Position numbers and translations under genes: made by a program. The notes under the pieces are model-generated. The model had not been told where the DNA came from. It searched no databases and was given only the letters and a program-made list of their open reading frames with translations. 6,159 nucleotides of DNA from Gammaproteobacteria bacterium (GTDB taxonomy: Bacteria > Pseudomonadota > Gammaproteobacteria > Xanthomonadales > Marinicellaceae). This document shows positions 1-5,873 of this stretch, one piece after another. The stretch lies in NCBI GenBank assembly GCA_030426705.1, contig JAUHXW010000186.1:1-6159 (forward strand), in the 5' to 3' direction. Position 1 is the stretch's first letter; every line of letters starts with the position of its first letter.

Positions 1-1
1 T

Positions 2-1036
2 GACAAGATTGGCTTGCTCAAATCGTCATTGAAATTGCTGACCAAGCAAATGACCAGTGAAGATCATGTTTCTATTGTGGTCTATGCAGGCGCAGCAGGT
101 GTAGTTTTGGAGCCAACTGCAGGAAACAATCAAGCTAAAATTGCTGCCGCTTTGGATAAATTATCCGCAGGTGGCTCCACCAATGGTGCAGCTGGCATTC
201 ACCTGGCCTATCAAATGGCTGAACAGAATCTGGTTAAGGATGGTATCAATCGCATATTGATTGCTACTGACGGCGATTTCAATGTGGGCACCACCAATTT
301 TGAAGCCTTGAAAGAACTGGTAGAAGAAAAGCGCAAAAAAGGGGTTTCTTTGACCACTTTAGGTTTCGGCACCGGTAATTACAATGACCATCTGATGGAA
401 CAACTGGCCGATGTGGGCAATGGCAATTACGCCTATATTGATACCATCAAAGAAGCCAATAAAGTGTTGGTTGATCAAATCAATTCTACCCTGTTCACCA
501 TTGCCAAAGACGTAAAAATTCAAATCGAATTCAACCCTGAAGTGGTGACTGAATATCGACTGATTGGTTATGAAAACCGTCACTTGAATAACGAAGACTT
601 TGATAACGACAAGGTAGATGCCGGTGAAATTGGCGCTGGCCATACGGTAACAGCCATCTATGAAATCGTGATGAGTGGTAACAAAGGCTGGTTAACCGAA
701 TCAAGGTACCAAAAAAATGTCGTCTCAAATGAGATCAGTGACGAAATCGCCTTTTTGAAAGTCCGTTATAAAAAACCTGAACAGGATACCAGTCAATTGT
801 TGCAATGGCCTATCATGAAAACTCAAATCAAGGAATTGGATGAGGCCAGCAATGAATTCAAATTTGCTGCTTCTGTAGCAGCCTTCGGTCAGTTATTGCG
901 TGAAGGAACTTATTTGAAATCATTTGCTTACGATGATATTTTAAATCTGGCTCGCAGCTCAAAAGGTGATGACCCATTTGGCTACCGTGGTGAGTTTTTG
1001 CAGTTGGTTTCACTCGCTAAAGGGTTGGCTAAATAA
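2..1036 (+). CDS. yfbK: YfbK-like von Willebrand factor type A protein (5' truncated)
   Basis: This is the C-terminal 344 residues of a VWA-domain protein related to E. coli YfbK. The frame is open from the window edge (DKIGLLKSSLKLL...), so the TTG at 14 is an internal Leu codon and not a start. The missing N-terminus would carry the export signal and the DxSxS metal-binding motif. What remains of the VWA fold includes the DHVSIVVYAGAAGVVL strand, the GGSTNGAAGI loop at fragment residues 57-66 that supplies the MIDAS threonine, and ATDGDFN at about 88-94 that supplies the MIDAS aspartate. From about residue 168 the sequence matches the YfbK C-terminal domain, including YRLIGYENR, the GAGHTVTAIYE strand, and a tail with FGQLLREGTYL and GYRGEFLQLV. 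The biochemical role of this family is not established, and the proteins are thought to act at the envelope. The gene lies upstream of a sigma/anti-sigma pair on the same strand, which suggests a shared regulatory module. The TAA stop touches the mobile-element candidate that follows. Confidence 0.9.
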   Translation, partial: DKIGLLKSSLKLLTKQMTSEDHVSIVVYAGAAGVVLEPTAGNNQAKIAAALDKLSAGGSTNGAAGIHLAYQMAEQNLVKDGINRILIATDGDFNVGTTNFEALKELVEEKRKKGVSLTTLGFGTGNYNDHLMEQLADVGNGNYAYIDTIKEANKVLVDQINSTLFTIAKDVKIQIEFNPEVVTEYRLIGYENRHLNNEDFDNDKVDAGEIGAGHTVTAIYEIVMSGNKGWLTESRYQKNVVSNEISDEIAFLKVRYKKPEQDTSQLLQWPIMKTQIKELDEASNEFKFAASVAAFGQLLREGTYLKSFAYDDILNLARSSKGDDPFGYRGEFLQLVSLAKGLAK

Positions 1037-1057
1037 TGAGCCCGAGTAATTCATAAG
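1037..1057 (+). repeat. Left terminal inverted repeat of the candidate element
   Basis: This 21-bp arm begins one base after the yfbK stop codon. It pairs with 1325-1345 in inverted orientation with 3 mismatches. The uninterrupted match is AGCCCGAGTA (1039-1048), and the inner part ATAAG (1053-1057) also matches. Confidence 0.7.
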
Positions 1058-1233
1058 TACGGTGATTAAAATGATAAACACAAAAATCAACAGAGCTGCA
1101 AAAGCACATATCCATTATGCTCATTTACACCTAAATGGTTTGTTCCAGCACTTCCTTGTGCTGTCCCCTGCGGGCAGCAAAGCTGACCAAAACATTCCAA
1201 ATGTTTTAGTTTCAGAAAAACTGACTTTGAATC

Positions 1234-1290
1234 TTGCCCAAAATCACTCAAACCATAGCATTAACTATGGTATTCGTGATATTTGGGCAA
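1234..1290. repeat. Long hairpin inside the candidate element
   Basis: The outer arms TTGCCCAAAATCAC (1234-1247) and GTGATATTTGGGCAA (1276-1290) are complementary except for one bulged base. Nested inside them, ACCATAG (1252-1258) and CTATGGT (1265-1271) form a perfect 7-bp stem with a 6-nt loop. Together they make a 57-nt extended stem-loop or cruciform. There is no following T-run, so it does not look like a standard intrinsic terminator. Confidence 0.7.
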
Positions 1291-1324
1291 CCTTCTGTGT
1301 CATTTTTTCAGAAAATTCCATTTA

Positions 1325-1345
1325 CTTATAAACTACTCGGGCTTA
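1325..1345 (-). repeat. Right terminal inverted repeat of the candidate element
   Basis: This is the inverted partner of 1037-1057, with core TACTCGGGCT at 1334-1343. It ends directly before the 24-bp palindrome that covers the sigma-factor start. Confidence 0.7.
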
Positions 1346-1369
1346 AAGCATTAAAATATTTTAATGCTT
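1346..1369. promoter_or_regulatory. Perfect 24-bp palindrome over the sigma-factor start codon
   Basis: The half-site AAGCATTAAAAT (1346-1357) is followed directly by its exact reverse complement (1358-1369). The ATG of the sigma gene is at 1364-1366, inside the right arm, and no Shine-Dalgarno sequence is visible upstream of it. The site could be a DNA operator for a dimeric regulator, or an mRNA hairpin that hides the start codon. A loopless perfect palindrome makes a less stable RNA hairpin, which slightly favours a DNA-binding role. The function is inferred from position only. Confidence 0.5.
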
Positions 1370-1936
1370 GAAAACTACAGCGATGAAAAACTGATGTCAA
1401 CTTTTTGCAACCCACAAGACATCAACCACCAACGGGCCTTTGAAGTACTTTATCAAAGACACAAAGGCCCGTTGTATCGTTTCATCAAAAAATCAATCAA
1501 CAATGAACAAGATGCCAACGAATTGTTTCAGGATTTGTGGTTCAAGATCATCAACAACAAACAGCAATTTGATCCAAACAAAAACTTCACCACCTGGGCT
1601 TACACCATTGCCAGAAGATTATTGATTGACCAGTTTCGCAAGTTAGGACGTGCAGGCGAATTTACTGACACTGATGTAGATGCTGTTGAAATCAACGAAT
1701 CAACTCTAATTAAACAACCAGAAAATGAATTTGTTGCGAAACAAATGGCGCGAGAATTGAACAATGCCATCAGTTACTTACCCATTCAACAAAGACAAAC
1801 CTTCGTCATGCGTCATGAAAGCAACATGTCTTTACAACAAATTGCCGATGTCACAGGCCAGGCCTACGAACAAACCAAGAGTCAGTACCGGTATGCGGTA
1901 AATAAACTCAAACGAGCTTTGGAGCGATTACTATGA
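1364..1936 (+). CDS. RNA polymerase sigma factor, sigma-70 family (ECF type)
   Basis: This 190-residue protein has the two-domain layout of ECF sigma factors, which direct core RNA polymerase to a small set of promoters. Region 2 spans about residues 25-94: AFEVLYQRHKGPLYRFI, then NEQDANELFQDLWFKI, which contacts core polymerase and helps recognise the -10 element, then FTTWAYTIARRLLIDQFRK. A linker rich in acidic residues and Asn follows. Region 4 spans about 132-187, with LPIQQRQTFVMRH and the helix-turn-helix MSLQQIADVTGQAYEQTKSQ, which reads the -35 element. The length is normal for the family. The ATG at 1364 is chosen because it keeps the common YSDEKLM N-terminus. It has no clear ribosome-binding site, and the next ATG (1394) has none either. 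The stop overlaps the next gene by ATGA, which indicates translational coupling. The partner gene is probably its anti-sigma factor. The target regulon cannot be read from this window. Confidence 0.93.
   Translation: MLENYSDEKLMSTFCNPQDINHQRAFEVLYQRHKGPLYRFIKKSINNEQDANELFQDLWFKIINNKQQFDPNKNFTTWAYTIARRLLIDQFRKLGRAGEFTDTDVDAVEINESTLIKQPENEFVAKQMARELNNAISYLPIQQRQTFVMRHESNMSLQQIADVTGQAYEQTKSQYRYAVNKLKRALERLL
1921..1924 (+). promoter_or_regulatory. Ribosome-binding site for the anti-sigma candidate
   Basis: GGAG lies within the last codons of the sigma gene, 8 nt before the ATG at 1933. It supports that start and coupled translation through the ATGA overlap. Confidence 0.65.
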
Positions 1937-2649
1937 ATCCTAATGATGATGACAAAGTGTTAAATGAAATCTATCGTTCGGGAAACAAAGATCAACCGCC
2001 TGAGCAGCTCGATCAAATCATTTTGCAGCATGCACAGCATTCGCATGCAACAAAAAGCAAACTAAGAAGCTGGCGACCCTGGCTGGCTGCGGCTTCAATT
2101 GTGCTGGTCATGCCAATCATTTGGCTTCTGGTGCAAAATGAAAAATTACTTGACCAAGCTGCACCCAACGCACAACTGACTCAACCACAAAAACCTAAAC
2201 CTGCTAAAGAATTGAGCAAGCAAGAGTTTCATTCTGAACCGGAACCTGTTCTTGAAGAAGCCCTAATGGCACCGGCTGAAAGCAACCAGCCAGCTGCACC
2301 TGCAGCCGATATGGCTGTTGAAGCAGACGATTTACAAAATATGGAAGAACAGGGAAAAATCGCAGTCACTGGCAGTCGTTTCAAACGTGAGGACCCAGCA
2401 TCATTAGAAACTGAATCGGTCAAGGCCAACCGAGAGTTGCTGATGAACGAGCTTAAAGTCAAAAAGAAAACCCTCAAACAAAGTAACCTCGACCCTATTT
2501 TAGCCATGGAATTGCAACGCTTCGAAATGTATCTCGAAAAAGGAAAAATCAACGAAGCCACTCAACTGTTACAGGAAATGCAGGAACGCGAACCTGACTT
2601 TGATTATTCTGAATTAGAACAACGACTGGCTGATGCTGGTTCAGACTAG
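1933..2649 (+). CDS. Single-pass membrane protein, putative anti-sigma factor
   Basis: This 238-residue protein is encoded directly behind the sigma gene and overlaps it by ATGA. The acidic and hydrophilic N-terminus (1-47) should be cytoplasmic and would hold the sigma factor. One transmembrane helix follows at about 48-67 (WRPWLAAASIVLVMPIIWLL), preceded by Arg/Lys. A Pro/Ala/Glu-rich linker (about 75-135) and a charged helical C-terminal domain (about 160-235, with EKGKINEATQLLQEMQ resembling a short helical repeat) would lie in the periplasm. The protein has no cysteine, so it is not a zinc-binding (ZAS) anti-sigma factor. The anti-sigma role is inferred from gene order, topology and overlap, because I see no diagnostic anti-sigma motif. 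At residues 145-155 it carries VTGSRFKREDP, a motif usually met near the N-terminus of TonB-dependent receptors. No clear intrinsic terminator follows. Confidence 0.75.
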   Translation: MNPNDDDKVLNEIYRSGNKDQPPEQLDQIILQHAQHSHATKSKLRSWRPWLAAASIVLVMPIIWLLVQNEKLLDQAAPNAQLTQPQKPKPAKELSKQEFHSEPEPVLEEALMAPAESNQPAAPAADMAVEADDLQNMEEQGKIAVTGSRFKREDPASLETESVKANRELLMNELKVKKKTLKQSNLDPILAMELQRFEMYLEKGKINEATQLLQEMQEREPDFDYSELEQRLADAGSD

Positions 2650-2720
2650 TTTTCCTTTTCATACTGAGCGGAACCCAAACACCAGTCATCCTGAGCGTAG
2701 CCAAAGAATCTCAAGACGTT

Positions 2721-2850
2721 GGTATGATGTTCAATGATTTGAGTTCACTTGATCATAGGGAGATTCTTCGACTCGTTTCACTCGCTCAGAATGACAAGCA
2801 AATGGTCATCCTGAGCGAAACAACGTGAAGCCGAAGGATCTCAAAAAGCT
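2721..2850. repeat. 130-bp tandem repeat, unit 1
   Basis: This unit is identical at all 130 positions to 2851-2980, which follows directly. Within it, GAGATTCTTCG...CGCTCAGAATGAC (2760-2795) pairs with GTCATCCTGAGCG...CGAAGGATCTC (2805-2842), giving an imperfect hairpin with a 9-nt loop. A smaller dyad, TATGAT...TTGATCATA, lies at 2723-2757. Confidence 0.95.
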
Positions 2851-2980
2851 GGTATGATGTTCAATGATTTGAGTTCACTTGATCATAGGGAGATTCTTCG
2901 ACTCGTTTCACTCGCTCAGAATGACAAGCAAATGGTCATCCTGAGCGAAACAACGTGAAGCCGAAGGATCTCAAAAAGCT
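2851..2980. repeat. 130-bp tandem repeat, unit 2
   Basis: This is an exact copy of 2721-2850, with the corresponding hairpin at 2890-2972. After 2980 the sequence starts a third unit (GGTA) and then diverges. It regains similarity at GAGCACTCAGAATAAC (3011-3026), which looks like an internally deleted third copy. Confidence 0.95.
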
Positions 2981-3036
2981 GGTACAATGTCTTATGATTC
3001 GTCACTGCTTGAGCACTCAGAATAACTTGGATAACC

Positions 3037-3936
3037 CTACTTTTGACCCAAAGCATGATTAACCTGACTGTTAGGCTTTCTACCCAACACTTCAGATATT
3101 TGCTGACCAGTTTGAATCAATTGGGTTAAATCGATACCAGTTTCTATTCCCATACCATTTAACATATAAACCACATTTTCAGTGCTGACATTACCAGTGG
3201 CGCCTTTAGCATATGGACATCCACCGATGCCAGCAACTGAGGAATCTATTACCGAAGCACCCAATTCAAGGCAAGCATGGATATTGGCTAAAGCCTGGCC
3301 GTAGGTGTCGTGAAAATGAAGGGCCAGTTTTTCTACAGGCACATGTTCAGCACACAATTCGAACATGGTTTTGGCTTTAAGTGGCGTGCCAGTGCCAATG
3401 GTATCGCCCAAGGACACCTCAAAACATCCCATGTCATACAGTTTTTTGCTGACTTGGGCGACAACCTGAGGATCAATGGCGCCTTCATAAGGGCAACCCA
3501 ACACACAAGAAACATAGCCCCTGACTTTAATTCCTAACTCCTTGGCTTTTTGCATTACTGGTGCAAACCGTTCAAAAGACTCGGCAATGGAGCAATTGAT
3601 GTTCTTTTGATTAAAACTTTCCGAAGCCGCGGTAAACACCGCCACTTGTTTGATGCCTGCGTCAATGGCACCTTCCAAACCTTTCATGTTGGGCGTCAAA
3701 GCTGAATACTGGGTCACACCATCATCGACCAACCTCGCGCAAACTTCACTGGCATCGGCCAATTGTGGTACCCACTTGGGCGAAACAAAACCTGCCACTT
3801 CGATGTCTCGAACACCTGCTTCACGCAGGCCATTGATTAAATTCAATTTATCAGCAACATCAATGACTTGCTTTTCATTTTGCAAGCCATCTCTGGGTGA
3901 AACTTCGACAATTTTTACGCGCTTTGGATAACTCAT
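3037..3936 (-). CDS. liuE: Hydroxymethylglutaryl-CoA lyase
   Basis: This enzyme cleaves 3-hydroxy-3-methylglutaryl-CoA to acetyl-CoA and acetoacetate, the last step of leucine breakdown. It is a TIM-barrel metal enzyme of the HMGL-like family. Residues are numbered from the GTG at 3942; subtract 2 for the ATG start. Visible signatures are SPRDGLQNE with the catalytic Arg17-Asp18, EVAGFVSPKWVPQLAD with Glu48, the metal ligands HFH at 209-211, and the family signature SVAGIGGCPYAKGATGN with active-site Cys242 and Asn251. The length (299 residues from the ATG) is normal for bacterial members. The open frame reaches the GTG at 3942, but that codon overlaps the only Shine-Dalgarno sequence. The ATG at 3936 has GGAG 5 nt upstream and gives MSYPKRVKIVEV. 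I therefore start there, leaving 2 nt after the upstream stop codon. It is co-transcribed with the carboxylase subunit gene, as in liuD-liuE clusters. The stop is TAG. Confidence 0.95.
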   Translation of the reverse strand: MSYPKRVKIVEVSPRDGLQNEKQVIDVADKLNLINGLREAGVRDIEVAGFVSPKWVPQLADASEVCARLVDDGVTQYSALTPNMKGLEGAIDAGIKQVAVFTAASESFNQKNINCSIAESFERFAPVMQKAKELGIKVRGYVSCVLGCPYEGAIDPQVVAQVSKKLYDMGCFEVSLGDTIGTGTPLKAKTMFELCAEHVPVEKLALHFHDTYGQALANIHACLELGASVIDSSVAGIGGCPYAKGATGNVSTENVVYMLNGMGIETGIDLTQLIQTGQQISEVLGRKPNSQVNHALGQK

Positions 3937-3938
3937 GT

Positions 3939-5825
3939 TCACTCCAACTCAACCAAGACCGCATCGGCTTTGACTTGGTCAGCTTGTTTGAAATATACAG
4001 ATTTGATGACTGCATCTCGTTCGGCTTTTAATTCTAATTCCATTTTCATGGCTTCCATCACCACCAGGGTTTCTCCTTGTTCAACAGCATCACCCTCTGC
4101 TACTTTCACCTCGATGATTTTACCCGGCATCGGTGCAAGGATGGCATTGGCGTTGGAAGCCGATGCTTTGGCTTCATAGTCAGGTAAGATCAACTCGTAA
4201 CGCAAATTGTTGTGTATCACTTGCACCTGATTGCGATGTATATGACACAAATCACCAGCTTGCGGCAAATAATGATCCTTGCCATCAATCAAATATTCTC
4301 CAGCTTCCCAGCTGACTAGATGTGTGTACTTTTCGCCTTGGTATTCAAATTGAATCGCCAAAGGCTGTTCACCTTGTAAGCGCCAACCATTGGCATGGTG
4401 CCAGGCTTGTTGTGGATGATCATTATGCAATAAGTGATGCGCAAATATGGCGGTCACAGCAGCTGGTAAGGGTTGTGACAAATCCAACTCATTGTTATCC
4501 AGTGAGTTGGTATAAATGTTGTGCTTGGCAAATGCTTTACTTGCTAAAATTTGTGACAGAAAAGCCATGTTGGTTTTAACCCCAAAAATGGCGCTTTGAT
4601 TCAGGATGTTTTGCATTTCCCTGATACACTTCTGTCGATTTTTGGCCCAAACCACCAATTTGGCAATCATTGGATCGTAGTGAATGGTCACTGAATCACT
4701 GGTTCTGACTCCAGAATCCACCAATGAATGTTTTGTTTGCATCAGCTTCACTCGTTCGAGCAAGCCGGTAGATGGCAAGTAATTATTTTGTGGGTCTTCC
4801 GCATACAAACGCACCTGAATGGCATGGCCCTTGTCATGAATTTTGGTTTGTTTCAATGGCAACTTTTCACCTTCCGCCACTCTGATTTGCCATTCAACCA
4901 GATCCACACCTGTAATCAATTCACTGACCCGATGCTCTACCTGTAAACGGGTGTTCATTTCCATGAAATAAAATGAGTCGTCACCATCCATGATAAATTC
5001 AATGGTTCCCGCACCCGCATAATCAATGGCTTGCGTGGCTTTTATGGCCGCGTTAAGCATATCTGTTCGAGTGGCATCGCTCAAGCCCGCGGCAGGTGCT
5101 TCCTCAATGACTTTTTGGTAGCGACGTTGGGTTGAACAGTCCCGCTCAAACAAATGAATCACATTGCCGTGTTTATCTGCACAGATCTGAACTTCGATGT
5201 GCTTGGGCTTGGTGATGTATTTTTCCAATATTACCTGATCATCACCAAAAGCATTCATCGCTTCGCGTTTTGCTGATTCCAGTTGACTGATGAATTGCTC
5301 AGCTTTTTCAACAATCTTCATACCCTTGCCGCCACCACCAGCAACCGCCTTGATCAACACAGGAAAGCCAATTTCATCAGCTGCTTTTTGCAATGTTTCA
5401 ACAGATTGATTATCGTCCTGATAACCTGGCACACAGGGTACATCAGCTTGTAACATGGTTTGTTTGGCTGCCGACTTTGAACCCATTAAACGCAAGGCTT
5501 CAGCAGGGGCCCCAATGAATGTGATACCTGCTTTATCCAACGCTTCTGCAAAACTGGCTCGTTCCGAAAGAAAACCATACCCAGGATGCACTGCATCTAC
5601 ACCTGAATCCTTGGCCACTTTAATGATTTTTTCAATATTCAGGTATGAATCAGCCAAATCAGTGGAACCTAAATGATAAGCTTCATCAGCCATTTGGACA
5701 TGTTTGGCAAAACGATCAGCATCGGCAAACACCGCCACTGTTTTGATATTTAGCTGTCGACAGGTTTGGATGATTCGCACCGCTATTTCACCGCGATTGG
5801 CAATCAGGATTTTAGAAATTGGCAT
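3939..5825 (-). CDS. liuD: Methylcrotonyl-CoA carboxylase, biotin-carrying alpha subunit
   Basis: This 628-residue subunit carboxylates its own biotin using ATP and bicarbonate. The carboxyl group is then passed to 3-methylcrotonyl-CoA by a separate beta subunit. The biotin carboxylase N-domain (1-115) opens with KILIANRGEIAVR. The ATP-grasp domain (about 116-325) has the glycine loop AGGGGKGMK (162-170), ERDCSTQRRYQKVIEEAPA (227-245) and EMNTRLQVEH (289-298) with the catalytic Arg and Glu. The biotin carboxylase C-terminal domain follows (about 336-443), then a linker domain that binds the partner subunit (about 450-555), and a biotinyl domain (560-628) with EAMKME and biotinylated Lys594. 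This fused layout excludes AccC, which is about 450 residues. Propionyl- or acetyl-CoA carboxylase alpha subunits share the layout. The adjoining HMG-CoA lyase gene is the main reason for the methylcrotonyl assignment. The ATG at 5825 begins the conserved N-terminus but has no clear Shine-Dalgarno sequence. Its start lies in a dyad with a -10 box. Confidence 0.93.
   Translation of the reverse strand: MPISKILIANRGEIAVRIIQTCRQLNIKTVAVFADADRFAKHVQMADEAYHLGSTDLADSYLNIEKIIKVAKDSGVDAVHPGYGFLSERASFAEALDKAGITFIGAPAEALRLMGSKSAAKQTMLQADVPCVPGYQDDNQSVETLQKAADEIGFPVLIKAVAGGGGKGMKIVEKAEQFISQLESAKREAMNAFGDDQVILEKYITKPKHIEVQICADKHGNVIHLFERDCSTQRRYQKVIEEAPAAGLSDATRTDMLNAAIKATQAIDYAGAGTIEFIMDGDDSFYFMEMNTRLQVEHRVSELITGVDLVEWQIRVAEGEKLPLKQTKIHDKGHAIQVRLYAEDPQNNYLPSTGLLERVKLMQTKHSLVDSGVRTSDSVTIHYDPMIAKLVVWAKNRQKCIREMQNILNQSAIFGVKTNMAFLSQILASKAFAKHNIYTNSLDNNELDLSQPLPAAVTAIFAHHLLHNDHPQQAWHHANGWRLQGEQPLAIQFEYQGEKYTHLVSWEAGEYLIDGKDHYLPQAGDLCHIHRNQVQVIHNNLRYELILPDYEAKASASNANAILAPMPGKIIEVKVAEGDAVEQGETLVVMEAMKMELELKAERDAVIKSVYFKQADQVKADAVLVELE
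3942..3945 (-). promoter_or_regulatory. Ribosome-binding site deciding the HMG-CoA lyase start
   Basis: On the minus strand the sequence reads TTGGAGTGAACATGAG. GGAG sits 5 nt before the ATG at 3936, but its final G is the first base of the alternative GTG codon at 3942. This favours the ATG. Confidence 0.6.
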
Positions 5826-5857
5826 AATATTCGGTCTGAAACGAAACCGAATATTAT
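5824..5857 (-). promoter_or_regulatory. 34-bp dyad with -10 box covering the start of the leucine-degradation operon
   Basis: The arms ATAATATTCGGT (5824-5835) and ACCGAATATTAT (5846-5857) are exact 12-bp inverted repeats separated by 10 bp, so their centres are 22 bp apart, about two helical turns. On the minus strand a consensus TATAAT sits at 5858-5853, and the other arm overlaps the ATG at 5825. No good -35 box is seen at 16-18 bp. TTGAGT at 5884-5879 lies 20 bp upstream, which is too far for a strong promoter. A repressor bound here would cover the -10 box, the likely transcription start near 5846 and the start codon. Regulation by a leucine- or acyl-CoA-responsive protein is inferred. 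The motif was not matched to a known regulator. Confidence 0.6.
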
Positions 5858-5873
5858 ACCTTAATGATGTGCT

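Larger units (their letters stand above)
1037..1345. mobile_element. Candidate MITE-like non-autonomous element with terminal inverted repeats
   Basis: This 309-bp stretch between the yfbK and sigma genes has no convincing gene. Its ends are inverted copies of one another. Positions 1037-1057 (core AGCCCGAGTA...ATAAG) and the reverse complement of 1325-1345 match at 18 of 21 bases, with 10 contiguous matches in the core. If the true ends are 1039 and 1343, the flanks TAATG (1034-1038) and TAAAG (1344-1348) agree at 4 of 5 bases and could be an aged target duplication. The interior has a run of stem-loops at 1146-1163, 1189-1207 and 1234-1290. Terminal repeats, small size, internal dyads and lack of a transposase are typical of MITEs. 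I cannot name the parent insertion-sequence family. An alternative is a structured intergenic RNA or an older IS remnant. Confidence 0.65.
2650..3036. repeat. Intergenic repeat cluster between convergent genes
   Basis: No gene is visible in these 387 nt between two converging 3' ends. The stretch is built from copies of a short dispersed repeat of the type GTCATyCTGAGCG...CGAAGrATCTC, present in both orientations. The centre is an exact 130-bp tandem duplication. A degraded half-copy lies to the left (about 2685-2720), with a weaker trace from about 2669 (ACTGAGCGGAAC). A shortened, diverged copy lies to the right (about 2981-3027). Because the arms form strong hairpins, the cluster may help end transcription from both sides, although no T-run terminator was found. 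Confidence 0.8.

Noticed and set aside
14..16. TTG as a possible start codon of the VWA protein
   Set aside because: The frame stays open to the window edge and the residues before it (DKIG) fit the conserved VWA helix. The gene is truncated, not short.
1062..1331. Open frame of 89 codons starting with GTG between yfbK and the sigma gene
   Set aside because: It lies entirely within the inverted-repeat element, has no Shine-Dalgarno sequence, and its composition is set by the hairpins. No domain is recognisable.
1346..1369. Intrinsic terminator for yfbK
   Set aside because: The palindrome is AT-rich with no loop and no T-run, and it covers the sigma start codon.
2721..2980. CRISPR array
   Set aside because: There are only two 130-bp units with no unique spacers between them. 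The duplication is a tandem repeat of a dispersed hairpin element.
3310..3537. Plus-strand open frame opposite the HMG-CoA lyase gene
   Set aside because: It is a shadow of a well-conserved gene, with no ribosome-binding site or protein-like features. The same applies to the other antisense frames over the carboxylase, VWA and anti-sigma genes.
5824..5857. Intrinsic terminator for the truncated right-edge gene
   Set aside because: The stem is AT-rich, no T-run follows, and one arm contains a consensus -10 box, so a promoter/operator role fits better.
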